DNA from: DAHUYF01 sp035945115
GTDB taxonomy: Bacteria > Pseudomonadota > Alphaproteobacteria > ATCC43930 > CGMCC-115725
DNA: 64,000 nucleotides
Direction of reading: 5' to 3'
NCBI GenBank assembly: GCA_035945115.1
Contig: DASZAN010000206.1
Coordinates: 37,484-101,483 of the forward strand
Shown one piece after another: positions 48,700 through 57,147 of the stretch; the first letter of the stretch is position 1, and each line of letters begins with the position of its first letter. The position numbers were made by a program, and so were the translations under genes. The notes beneath the pieces were generated by a model. That model did no database searches and was not told the DNA's origin. It saw only the letters and a program-made list of their open reading frames with translations.

Positions 48700-49749
48700 A
48701 TGCGCTTTCGTCGCTTCGTCCTCCTCGTTCTTACCGCGATCATCGCCGCAGCAAGCGCCGGCGCCTTTGCCGCCGACCCGCCGACGCGAAGCTTCACCGA
48801 CGCCGCCGGGCGTACCGTGACCCTTCCCGCGCGCATCGAGCGTGTCTTCGCCGCAGGACGGCCGGCGGCGATCACGCTCTTCACCATCGCGCCCGACAAG
48901 CTCCTCGGCTGGCCGCAGGCCTTTCGCGACGAAGAAAAAGTCTTCCTGCCCGAGCGATATGCCGAGTTGCCCGTGCTCGGCGGACTCTTCGGCCGCGCCA
49001 AGACCAACGACCTCGAGGTGCTGGTGGCGGCGAAGCCCGATCTCATCGTCGATATCGGCGGCGTCGATCCGACGCACATCTCCGCCGCCGAGCGCATCGA
49101 GGCGCAAACGCACATTCCCTATGTCGTCCTCGACGGCAGCTTCGAGAACACTGCCGAGCTTTACGAGCGCCTGGGCGAACTCCTGGACGAGCCGGCGAAA
49201 GCGGCGGCGCTCGCCGGGTTCGCGCGGCGCACCTTTGAAGAGATGCGCGCCGTCGGGACGCGCGTGCCGTCGGACCATCCCATCCGCGTCTATTACGCGC
49301 GCGGCCCCAACGGTCTCGAGACGGCGCTCGCGGGCTCGCTCAATACCGAGATGCTTGCCTATGTCGGGGCGGTCAACGTCGCGTCCGATCCCAATCGCAA
49401 CGGGCTCGCCACGGTCTCGCGCGAGCAGATCCTCGCCTGGAACCCTGAGGTGGTGATCACGCTCAACGACAAATTCTACCGCGCGATCTGGACGGATCCG
49501 GTGTGGGAGAGCGTGGCGGCGGTGCGCGAGAAGCGCGTCTACCTCGCCCCCAGCCTACCCTTCGGCTGGTTCGATCTCCCTGCCTCGGTTAATCGCCTCG
49601 TCGGCGAGCATTGGCTCGCGGCGGTACTGCAGCCGGAGAGCGGCACCGCCCGCACGCTGCGCGACACGACGCGCGAGTTCTACCGAGACTTCTATCATGT
49701 GAGCCTGAGCGACGCACAGCTCGACGAGCTGCTGCAGCCGCCGCGCTAA
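48700..49749 (+). CDS. Iron-chelate/cobalamin-type ABC transporter substrate-binding protein
   Basis: 349 residues from ATG 48700 with a Sec signal peptide (RRFVLLVLTAIIAAASAGAFA). The mature part is a BtuF/FepB-like class III binding protein (PF01497 type): a DAAGRTVTLPARIERVFAAG start, two lobes joined by a long helix, KPDLIVDIGG and a REQILAWNPEVVIT block. Such proteins bind siderophores, haem or cobalamin; the ligand cannot be told. No permease or ATPase of this type is nearby, so it would have to use a transporter encoded elsewhere. Confidence 0.85.
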   Translation: MRFRRFVLLVLTAIIAAASAGAFAADPPTRSFTDAAGRTVTLPARIERVFAAGRPAAITLFTIAPDKLLGWPQAFRDEEKVFLPERYAELPVLGGLFGRAKTNDLEVLVAAKPDLIVDIGGVDPTHISAAERIEAQTHIPYVVLDGSFENTAELYERLGELLDEPAKAAALAGFARRTFEEMRAVGTRVPSDHPIRVYYARGPNGLETALAGSLNTEMLAYVGAVNVASDPNRNGLATVSREQILAWNPEVVITLNDKFYRAIWTDPVWESVAAVREKRVYLAPSLPFGWFDLPASVNRLVGEHWLAAVLQPESGTARTLRDTTREFYRDFYHVSLSDAQLDELLQPPR

Positions 49750-49844
49750 CTCGGCCAGCGCTGCGCCAAGAACGTCGCCAGCGGAAAAGCCATGATGCCG
49801 AGGAAGGTGAGAAGGCACAAGAACCACACTTTGAGCGCAGTCAT
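49746..49844 (-). CDS. Possible 32-residue membrane microprotein
   Basis: ATG 49842-49844 to TAG 49746-49748 reads MTALKVWFLCLLTFLGIMAF and ends LATFLAQRWPS: one hydrophobic helix with a positively charged start. GGGGA lies nine bases before the ATG, and the gene upstream on the same strand ends 26 nt away, so co-transcription is plausible. Its stop overlaps the opposite-strand binding-protein gene by two bases. I do not recognise a family, and short hydrophobic frames can arise by chance. Confidence 0.35.
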   Translation of the reverse strand: MTALKVWFLCLLTFLGIMAFPLATFLAQRWPS

Positions 49845-49870
49845 CGCCGTTTCCCCGATTGGCGCTTCGA

Positions 49871-50428
49871 TCAGCGCTCCCGCGCCCCGAAGCCGTGCGA
49901 CCAGACGAGGCGCGTCGACGGCGCCGTGTCTTCACCGGGCGCGGCGGCGCGATAGTTGGCGGCGATGAGCGTCGCGTCGATCACGCGGCCGTCCGCGGAA
50001 AGCGGCACCAGCAGCGCGCGATAGAGCACGGGCAGGCCGAGATGCGAGGCGGTTCCCTCCACTATCAAGAGCGAGCGCCCGTCGACGCACTTCGCCAGGA
50101 ACGACAACACGACGCCCAGCAGTGCCGTCACCGGGCAGCGGGCGATCGAGTGATGGTCAAGCACCTGATCTCGTTGCGGCAAGAGGCGATCGCCGACGAC
50201 GATGAAGAGCGACTGGTCGCGCGGCTCCATGACGCGCACCAGCGCGCAATGCGCCCAGTCGTCACCCACCAGCCACGGATCGATATCCTCAAGACGCGGC
50301 AATCGCCGGCCCATCCCGCCTTCGCTCACATGCCGGAGCACGCGCGAGACGAGGCGCCGATCCTCAAGCAGCGGCATCGGCCCCGAGCCGCCCGCCATCA
50401 TGCCGCGTTCGTCAGAATGTCCGTCCAT
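49871..50428 (-). CDS. PAS-like domain protein
   Basis: 185 residues from ATG 50426-50428; a TTG start at 50479 would add 17 residues. The pattern LPRLEDIDPWLVGDDWAHCA, then VMEPRDQSLFIVVGD, fits the alphaproteobacterial PAS_5-like family, in which a PAS fold stands alone without kinase or cyclase. The ligand and partners are unknown. It precedes the possible microprotein on the same strand and is separated from the TPP enzyme gene by a terminator. Confidence 0.6.
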   Translation of the reverse strand: MDGHSDERGMMAGGSGPMPLLEDRRLVSRVLRHVSEGGMGRRLPRLEDIDPWLVGDDWAHCALVRVMEPRDQSLFIVVGDRLLPQRDQVLDHHSIARCPVTALLGVVLSFLAKCVDGRSLLIVEGTASHLGLPVLYRALLVPLSADGRVIDATLIAANYRAAAPGEDTAPSTRLVWSHGFGARER

Positions 50429-50495
50429 GCCGCCGAAGCCGGTCTTCGACCGCCCCTTCCCTTGCGAAGACGGGGTCAAAGGTAGGTTGTGCTGA

Positions 50496-50525
50496 TGAAT
50501 AAAAGACTACCTGCAGAACGCAGGC
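50496..50525 (-). terminator. Intrinsic terminator after the TPP enzyme gene
   Basis: Minus strand CCTGC-GTTCT-GCAGG (50510-50524) followed by TAGTCTTTTATT; lies about 60 nt past the stop at 50585. The stem is only five pairs plus one G-T. Confidence 0.45.
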
Positions 50526-50584
50526 GGACCACGATCATCCATCATTTGCTGCGAAATTAAAGCGTGTCGTCAGGAGGCGCGTGT

Positions 50585-52957
50585 CTACGCCCCGATCCGC
50601 TCGACAAGCGCTTGCGCCGCCGCGTCGATGATGGCGTCGGCATCGAGGCGATAGAGGCGGTAGAGGTCGGGGATATCGCCGGATTGGCCGAAATGCTCGA
50701 CGCCGAGCGGTTGGACACGTTGTCGCGCCACGGCGCCCAGCCACGAAAGCGTCGCCGGATGGCCGTCGATGACGGTGACGAGGGCGGCATCGGGCGCAAG
50801 CGACTCTAGCAACCCTCTCACATGGCTCTCGCGGCCCTCGCGCAAGCCCAAGAGCCAATCGGCATGGAGGCGATCGGCCGAGGTGATGGCGAGAAGGCCG
50901 GCGCCGGGGATGTCCTCACAAAGCGCCGCATGCGCGGCGACGGCCTCGGCGGCAACCGCGCCCTGGTAGGCGATGGCTAGCTCGGCGCCGGGCTTGGGCG
51001 GCACCAGCCAGTAGCCGCCCGCAATGATGTCGGCGACGAGCGCAGCATCGGCCGCGCGCGACGGCTGCTCCAAGGGTCGGGTCGAGAGACGGAGATAGAC
51101 CGAGCCACCCTCATCCGCCTGGAGATGCAGGAAGGCCCAGCGCAGAAGCACGGCCAGCTCGTCGACAAAGGCAGGCTCGAAGGCAGCAAGGCCGTCTTGC
51201 GCCAAGCCGATGAGCGGCGTCCCGATCGATTGATGCGCGCCGCCTTCGGGCGCGAGCGTGATGCCGGACGGCGTCGCCACGACGATGAAGCGCGCGTCCT
51301 GATAACAGGCATAGTTGAGCGCATCGAGGCCGCGGTTGATGAAGGGGTCGTAGAGCGTGCCGATGGGCAGGAGGCGCGTGCCGAAGAGCGGCGCGGCAAG
51401 CCCGAGCGCCGCCAACAGCAGAAAGAGATTGTGCTCGGCGATGCCGAGCTCGATGTGCTGGCCCTTGGGCGACATCTGCCAGCGCTGCGCCGAGATCACC
51501 TTCTCGTCGCGGAAGACATCGGCATGCTCGCGCCGGTCGAAGACGCCGCGGCGATTGACCCAACCACCCAGATTGGTGGAGACGGTGACGTCGGGCGAGC
51601 AGGTGACGATGCGCCGCGCGAGCTCGCTGTCGCCGCCGGCGAGATCGTTCAGAATGCGGCCGAAACCCTCTTGCGTGGAAAGCCGCGTCCCCTGCGGCAA
51701 CGGCAGCGCGGCCGGCACCGGCACCGCGGGCGCCCGATGCTGCCGCTCGCTCCCCTGCGCGAAAGGCGCGTGCGCGAGGAATTGGCGTAGCGTCTCCTCC
51801 GGCAGATCGAGACCGGCGAAAAGGTCCCATTCGCACCCCACCGGCACGCCCATCGCACTTTGGAAGCTCGCCATCTGCGCCTCGTTCATGAGGCCTGCGT
51901 GATTGTCCTTGTGACCGGCGAAGGGAAGACCGAAGCCCTTGATGGTGTAGGCGATGAAGCAAGTGGGGACGTCGTCCGCCACGGCATGGAAGGCATCGAG
52001 CACGGATGCCATGTCGTGACCGGCGAGATTGGTCATGACGGCGCCGAGGCTCGCATCGTCATGGGATTGGAGGAAGGCGCGCATGCCGGCGAGATGCCCC
52101 AGATCGCCCTCGAGATGCCTCCGCCACCCCTCGCCGCCTTTGAAGACGAGCGCGGAATAAAGCGAGTTGGGACAAGCGTCGATCCATTGCCGGAGCGCCT
52201 CGCCATCCGGACCCGCGAAGGCCGCTTCCAGGCGCTTGCCGTATTTGAGCGTGACGACGCGCCAGCCCATGGTGGTGAAGAGCGCGTCGATGCGGTTGAA
52301 GAGGCGGTCACTTACGACGGCATCGAGGCTCTGGCGGTTGTAATCGATCACCCACCAGAGATTGCGCACATCGTGCTTCCAGCCTTCGAGCATGGCCTCG
52401 AAGACATTGCCTTCGTCGAGCTCGGCATCGCCGACCACCGCGACCATCCGCCCGGCGGACACCTCGTCGGGTGCCAAACCCTTCAGCCGGACGTAATCCT
52501 GCACGAGGGCAGCGAAGCTGGTGATGGCGACGCCAAGGCCCACCGAGCCGGTGGAGACATCGACGTCGCCTTTGTCCTTGGTGCGGGAGGGATAGGATTG
52601 CGCGCCCCCCAGCGCGCGGAAGCCCTCCAGCTTCTCCAGCGGTTCGCGGCCAAGAAGATATTCGATGGCGTGATAGACCGGACTCGCATGCGGCTTCACC
52701 GCCACTCGGTCCTCAGGCCTGAGCACGTCGAGATAGAGCGCCGTCATGAGCGTGGCGACCGACGCGCTCGAAGCCTGATGCCCACCCACTTTGAGCCCAT
52801 CGCGGCTCGGGCGCAGATGGTTCGCGTTGTGAATCATCCAGGAGGAGAGCCACAGCACCTTCCGCTCCAGCGCCTGCAAGAGCCGCAGCTGGTCGGTGGC
52901 GCCGAGCGGCACCCCGGTGCTCGTTGGCAGCGCTGCTGGTCGCGACGAAACCGCCAT
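50585..52957 (-). CDS. Thiamine-diphosphate enzyme, transketolase / AceE-like
   Basis: 790 residues from ATG 52955-52957, preceded by GGGAGG. The fold order is that of transketolase and of homodimeric pyruvate dehydrogenase E1: TPP domain with GDAELDEGN (176-184, the GDG...N metal-diphosphate motif with Ala in place of the second Gly), pyrimidine domain with HIELGIAEHNLFL, and a C-terminal domain. VVIDYNRQSLD resembles AceE more than Tkt. No E2 or E3 gene lies nearby, so assignment to pyruvate dehydrogenase or transketolase is open. Confidence 0.8.
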   Translation of the reverse strand: MAVSSRPAALPTSTGVPLGATDQLRLLQALERKVLWLSSWMIHNANHLRPSRDGLKVGGHQASSASVATLMTALYLDVLRPEDRVAVKPHASPVYHAIEYLLGREPLEKLEGFRALGGAQSYPSRTKDKGDVDVSTGSVGLGVAITSFAALVQDYVRLKGLAPDEVSAGRMVAVVGDAELDEGNVFEAMLEGWKHDVRNLWWVIDYNRQSLDAVVSDRLFNRIDALFTTMGWRVVTLKYGKRLEAAFAGPDGEALRQWIDACPNSLYSALVFKGGEGWRRHLEGDLGHLAGMRAFLQSHDDASLGAVMTNLAGHDMASVLDAFHAVADDVPTCFIAYTIKGFGLPFAGHKDNHAGLMNEAQMASFQSAMGVPVGCEWDLFAGLDLPEETLRQFLAHAPFAQGSERQHRAPAVPVPAALPLPQGTRLSTQEGFGRILNDLAGGDSELARRIVTCSPDVTVSTNLGGWVNRRGVFDRREHADVFRDEKVISAQRWQMSPKGQHIELGIAEHNLFLLLAALGLAAPLFGTRLLPIGTLYDPFINRGLDALNYACYQDARFIVVATPSGITLAPEGGAHQSIGTPLIGLAQDGLAAFEPAFVDELAVLLRWAFLHLQADEGGSVYLRLSTRPLEQPSRAADAALVADIIAGGYWLVPPKPGAELAIAYQGAVAAEAVAAHAALCEDIPGAGLLAITSADRLHADWLLGLREGRESHVRGLLESLAPDAALVTVIDGHPATLSWLGAVARQRVQPLGVEHFGQSGDIPDLYRLYRLDADAIIDAAAQALVERIGA

Positions 52958-53051
52958 AAGACCTCCCGTGAGGGAGAGACAGGGCGGCGATTATAGGCGA
53001 GAAGAAAGCCCGCGGCGATGCCTGTGCCGGAGGCTCAGCGGCAGGACGAGG

Positions 53052-53303
53052 TTAGGCGACGCGCTCGGGGTAGGCGTCGACGAACGTGCGCAGCGCCAGC
53101 ACGCGGAGGCCCTCGTTGATCGAGCCGTGCGAGGGCTGCTCGAAGGCGAGATTGAAATGAACGTGGGGAATGCCGAAGGGATCGGGGCGGAGCGCGACCA
53201 CGGTCGCCGTTTCCGTCACTTGGTCGCGCCGCCGACGGCAGAAGCGATTGCCGGGTTCGACGGTGGTCTGGGCCTCTCCCTTGCCCCACTTGAAGAATGT
53301 CAT
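53052..53303 (-). CDS. Conserved-looking small protein of unknown function
   Basis: 83 residues from ATG 53301-53303 (MTFFKWGKGEAQTTVEPGNR). It contains RRRDQVTETATVVALRPDPF followed by GIPHVHFNL and ends LRTFVDAYPERVA. Codon use matches the neighbours, and a promoter candidate lies upstream. No family is recognised; the compact basic-then-mixed sequence suggests a small cytosolic domain. It lies 94 nt upstream of the TPP enzyme gene on the same strand. Confidence 0.6.
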   Translation of the reverse strand: MTFFKWGKGEAQTTVEPGNRFCRRRRDQVTETATVVALRPDPFGIPHVHFNLAFEQPSHGSINEGLRVLALRTFVDAYPERVA

Positions 53304-53343
53304 TGCCGGCCTGCGCAGCGCGAGGTTATTGACCGAACTTAAC

Positions 53344-53372
53344 CCTATAAGGCAATCGTTAAACAAGAACAA
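53344..53372 (-). promoter_or_regulatory. Candidate promoter upstream of the small protein at 53052-53303
   Basis: Minus strand TTGTTC (53367-53372), 17 bp, TATAGG (53344-53349), about 40 nt before the ATG, in a locally AT-rich stretch that stands out from the GC-rich surroundings. Confidence 0.4.
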
Positions 53373-53509
53373 AAAACAACACCTTTCGCGTGCAATTTTA
53401 TGTAATCCACCCACCTTCGACCGGCACCGCCCCAGGCTCGCCTCGCCGGCGAGAAATCAGATCAGGTCTCGCTCTTAAGGTTATGACATAGAATTAAATT
53501 GAGACCGCG

Positions 53510-54940
53510 TCATCGCTCATTCTTGACCAAACGATTGAAGGCGCCGGAGGCGGCGATGCGGCCTTCGCCGCGATAGGCCTCGTGGTTCGCTTCGATGTCG
53601 GGGAGACGATAGAGGTAGTTGATCATCATGCCGAAGGACTGCTGCAATCCCTTCTCCGAGAGATCGGCGCGCCAATTGATCCGCTCGACCCGCGCACCAT
53701 TGGTGAGATGGAAATGGGCCACAGGATCGAGCGCCCGGCCGCGCGGCGTTTTCTCGGTGAGGATATAGCGCGCCGCAAGGCGCGTGAGCGGCGCCCGGAG
53801 CGCGTGGGCCAGCCCCTCGTCTCTCGACCAATCAGGCCGCCCCATCAAGGCCGCGAACGAGGAAGCGCCATCGGCTTGCAGCAATGCTCGCTGCTCCCCC
53901 GCGGTAAGGAGCGCGTCGCCTTCTTCGGCCAGCCGCCGCTCAAGCCAACGGCGGAAGCCCGGGACGGGCGACAGCGTGGCGAAGGTTTTGAGGTGCGGCA
54001 GCTCGGCGGCGAGGTTGTCGACGACGCGCTTGATGAGGAAATCGCCGAGACTGATCCCGGCAAGCCCGCGTTGACAGTTGGAGATCGAATAGAAGATCGC
54101 CGTGTCCGCCTCACCGGGGTCGCCGACGGGGGCGCTTTCATCGAGGAGCGATTGCACGTTGTCGGCGATGCCCTGGACGAGCGCCACCTCGACGAAGATG
54201 AGCGGCTCCTCCGGCATACGCGGATGGAAATAGGCGAAGCAGCGCCGATCCGCTTCGAGCCGGTTCTTGAGATCGGCCCAGCTCCTGATCTCGTGCACCG
54301 CCTCGTAGACGATGAGCTTCTCGAGGAGTGCCGCCGGCGCGTCCCAGGTGATGCGGGACAGCTCGAGGAACCCCACATCGAACCAGCCGGCGAGCAGGTT
54401 CTTGAGATCGCCCTCGAGCCCGGCAAGTACGGGATCGTCTGCGGAAAGCGCCATGAGCTCGGCCCGCATATCGACGAGAAACTTCACGCCGACCGGCAGC
54501 GCGTTGAAATGCGTCAGGAGCTTGACCCGGGGCGGCTCTAGCGCCTCGCGGAGATCACGCTCGACGCGAGCGCGGTCGCCATCGCCCTTGGCACGGGCGA
54601 GGCGCTCGCCCAAGGCCGCCACGGCGGCGTGGTCGATATCGAATTCTTCCGCCAAGAGACGAAGAAACCGCTCACGCCCCGTGGCGTTGAGGGCGAGATA
54701 AGTGCGCCCGAGATCGGCCGCGCGCGCCCGCGTCGAGACCGCGCCGCCGCGCGCGGCGAGACACTCGCGGAACTGGTCGCGAAGATGCTCAGCATCGTCG
54801 CGCGAGAGATCGGGCCGCGGCGCGCCGCTCAGCACGTCGCGCGCCGAGGTGGCGATGTCGCGCCAGGCGGTGCGAAGGCTCCGCAGATTGTCGAGGGTGC
54901 GATCGACGACCGTGTCGAGGAAGCTGTTGCGCTCGCTCAT
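53510..54940 (-). CDS. Malonyl-CoA decarboxylase
   Basis: Converts malonyl-CoA to acetyl-CoA and CO2. 476 residues from ATG 54938-54940 with GAGAGG upstream; the longer frame to 55147 overlaps the nnr gene and lacks family features. N-terminal helical domain (about 1-170), then the GNAT-like catalytic domain with CFAYFHPRMPEEPLIFVEVA, YSISNCQRGLAGISLG and the likely catalytic His in PVAHFHLTNGARVERINW. The usual matB malonyl-CoA synthetase partner is not adjacent. Confidence 0.92.
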   Translation of the reverse strand: MSERNSFLDTVVDRTLDNLRSLRTAWRDIATSARDVLSGAPRPDLSRDDAEHLRDQFRECLAARGGAVSTRARAADLGRTYLALNATGRERFLRLLAEEFDIDHAAVAALGERLARAKGDGDRARVERDLREALEPPRVKLLTHFNALPVGVKFLVDMRAELMALSADDPVLAGLEGDLKNLLAGWFDVGFLELSRITWDAPAALLEKLIVYEAVHEIRSWADLKNRLEADRRCFAYFHPRMPEEPLIFVEVALVQGIADNVQSLLDESAPVGDPGEADTAIFYSISNCQRGLAGISLGDFLIKRVVDNLAAELPHLKTFATLSPVPGFRRWLERRLAEEGDALLTAGEQRALLQADGASSFAALMGRPDWSRDEGLAHALRAPLTRLAARYILTEKTPRGRALDPVAHFHLTNGARVERINWRADLSEKGLQQSFGMMINYLYRLPDIEANHEAYRGEGRIAASGAFNRLVKNER

Positions 54941-55034
54941 GGTCCTCTCGATAGAAACCGCGTCTCGTTGGGGCAAGCGCCGTCGGGCGGCCTCGGCAAA
55001 TGCGGCAATCATACGGTCAGTTCCATTACCGGGA

Positions 55035-56519
55035 TTATAACGTCCGCGGTCCTTGGGGCGCCTTGAGCCGAGCGAGGGCGCCCGGCAAGCGGTCGATGAT
55101 GTCCTCGGCAACAAGGCCAGGTCCGAAGGCGCCGGCTGCATCGCCATGAAGCCAGCAGGCGGCCGAGGCAGCGCGGAACGGATCGAGGCCCTGCGCCAGA
55201 AGGCCCACGATCATGCCCGCGAGGACATCGCCGCTCCCGGCCGTGGCGAGATCGGGCACCGCATTGCTATTGATGACGGCGCGGCCATCGGGAGCGGCGA
55301 TGACGGTGTCGGGGCCCTTGAGCAAGACGGTTGCGCCGCTCTCGCGCGCCGCCGCGCGTGCGCGCGCGAGCTTGTCGCCGCTCGCCCGAAAGAGCCTGGC
55401 GAATTCGCCTTCGTGCGGTGTCAGCACCGTGGGACCGCGGATCGCCGCGAAGAGCGCCTCGGGCGCGTCTGCGAAGAGAGTGAGCGCGTCCGCATCGAGC
55501 ACCACCGCACGCCCCGTTGCGAGCGCCGCCAGCACTTGGGCGCGGCTCGCCCCGGCGGTGCCGAGACCAGGCCCGAGCAGCAACGCATTCCGGCGGGGAT
55601 CAGCGAGGAGCTCGTCGAAATCGTGCGGACCCGCTGTCGGCCGCACGATGATGCCAGTGAGCGCGGCGGCATAGACCGGCCACACCGATGCCGGCACCGT
55701 TACCGTCACAAGGCCCGCCCCCATTCGTGCCGCCGCCCTCGCCGCGAGACGCGCGGCACCGGTCATGACCTCGCCGCCTGCCACGAGGACATGGCCGCGA
55801 CGGTATTTGTGCGTGTCGAGCGCCGGCCATGGGTACGCGTCGCGCCAGAGCGCCGGCGCGTTCTCGTACGTTTTCGGCGCAATCGCCTCGAGCACCTCCG
55901 CAGGAATGGCGATGTCGGCGACCACGACCTCGCCGCAAAGCGCGCGCCCCGGCAGCAAGAGATGGCCCGGCTTCTTGCGGAAGAAGGTGACCGTGATCGC
56001 GGCCCGGGCCGCGGCACCCCTCACCTCGCCGGTACCACCGTCGAGGCCACTCGGCACGTCGACGGCAACGATCGGCGGGCGCAGCGACGCCATTGCCTCG
56101 ATCACCGAGCGCGCGGCACCCTCGACCGGCCGCGACAAGCCCGCGCCGAAGATCGCATCGATGACGATGTCGGTACCATCGAGGAACTTCGCGTCGAGCG
56201 GCAGGACAGGCTCGCGCCACAGCGCCGCGTGATGCGCCGCATCGCCGCTGAGCTTGTCGCGCGTTCCCAGAAGCGCGAGCCGCACCGGCCATCCCGACGC
56301 GGCGAGATGGCGTGCTGCGACGAAGCCGTCGCCGCCATTGTTCCCGGGGCCGCAAAACACGAGGACGCGGCAGGGTGACCAGCGCGCCATCACGGTGTCG
56401 GCAATCGCGCGCCCGGCATTCTCCATCAACTCGACACCGGTGATTCCCGCGGCCGTCGCCGCGCGGTCGGCGCGCGACATTTCGGCGGGCGTCAAGAGCG
56501 CGTATTCGTGAGCGTTCAT
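55035..56519 (-). CDS. nnr: Bifunctional NAD(P)H-hydrate epimerase / dehydratase
   Basis: Repairs damaged NADHX and NADPHX. 494 residues: N-terminal epimerase (YjeF_N, about 1-210) with VFCGPGNNGGDGFVAARHL, and C-terminal ADP-dependent dehydratase (about 220-490) with LTPHEGEFARLF and the nucleotide-site motif GSGDVLAGMIVGLLAQG. Fused as in most bacteria. It stands upstream of, and slightly apart from, malonyl-CoA decarboxylase on the same strand. Confidence 0.95.
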   Translation of the reverse strand: MNAHEYALLTPAEMSRADRAATAAGITGVELMENAGRAIADTVMARWSPCRVLVFCGPGNNGGDGFVAARHLAASGWPVRLALLGTRDKLSGDAAHHAALWREPVLPLDAKFLDGTDIVIDAIFGAGLSRPVEGAARSVIEAMASLRPPIVAVDVPSGLDGGTGEVRGAAARAAITVTFFRKKPGHLLLPGRALCGEVVVADIAIPAEVLEAIAPKTYENAPALWRDAYPWPALDTHKYRRGHVLVAGGEVMTGAARLAARAAARMGAGLVTVTVPASVWPVYAAALTGIIVRPTAGPHDFDELLADPRRNALLLGPGLGTAGASRAQVLAALATGRAVVLDADALTLFADAPEALFAAIRGPTVLTPHEGEFARLFRASGDKLARARAAARESGATVLLKGPDTVIAAPDGRAVINSNAVPDLATAGSGDVLAGMIVGLLAQGLDPFRAASAACWLHGDAAGAFGPGLVAEDIIDRLPGALARLKAPQGPRTL

Positions 56520-56625
56520 GACTTGAGTCTACTGCCTCGATCCGTGTGAGGGAATGCCGCTGGTCTCTGGAGTTCGCGTCGGCGTGGCGCGCACATCTCG
56601 CGCGCTCGTGCTAGAAATGTGAAAG

Positions 56626-57138
56626 ATGTCCGTTCGAAGCTCACAATGGCGCGCCTTGCGGTGGACCACGCTGGGCATCGTTCTGCTCGCCCTCTTCTAT
56701 GCGGTCTATCCCTATTGGACGCTCTATCGCCTGGACCAGGCGCTCGAGACGCATGACACGCTGCGCCTTGATGCGATGATCGATTGGCCGCGCCTGCGGC
56801 GGAATTTGCGCGATGACATGGTGGCAGCCGCGACCGCGAGACTTTTGCCGAATGATGCCGAGGCGCGGAACCGCTTCGGCACCGATCTCCTGACCGCCTG
56901 GGGCGCGGCACTCATCGACGCGGCCACGCGCGGCCTGCTCACCTCGGACGCGCTCGCCACGCTTTACGACGAGCGCCGCCGTGCCGGCGCGCCCTCGCTG
57001 CTCCACGCAATCCGCTTGGCCCTTTTCCGCTCGCCGACGCGCTTCGATGTCGACGTCGAGACCGGCCGCGACGACCGCATGCGCTTCGAAATGACGCTTG
57101 AAAGCGGCGCTTGGCGCGTCACCCGCCTCGTCCGGTGA
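56626..57138 (+). CDS. DUF2939 membrane-anchored protein
   Basis: 170 residues from ATG 56626 with GTGAAAG just before it. One N-terminal helix (about 15-33, LGIVLLALFYAVYPYWTLY), then the DUF2939 region starting YPYWTLYRLDQALETHDTLR with LDAMIDWPRLRRNL, and an FDVDVETGRDDRMRF C-terminal part. Function unknown. Divergent from nnr, convergent with the SDR gene (9 nt between stops). Confidence 0.8.
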   Translation: MSVRSSQWRALRWTTLGIVLLALFYAVYPYWTLYRLDQALETHDTLRLDAMIDWPRLRRNLRDDMVAAATARLLPNDAEARNRFGTDLLTAWGAALIDAATRGLLTSDALATLYDERRRAGAPSLLHAIRLALFRSPTRFDVDVETGRDDRMRFEMTLESGAWRVTRLVR

Positions 57139-57147
57139 ACGCGACAG

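Noticed and set aside
49871..54940. Possibility that the PAS-like, TPP-enzyme and decarboxylase genes form a new operon-encoded system
   Set aside because: They are separated by a terminator candidate, a separate promoter candidate and gaps of about 100 to 200 nt, and each family also occurs alone; no shared function can be argued from sequence.
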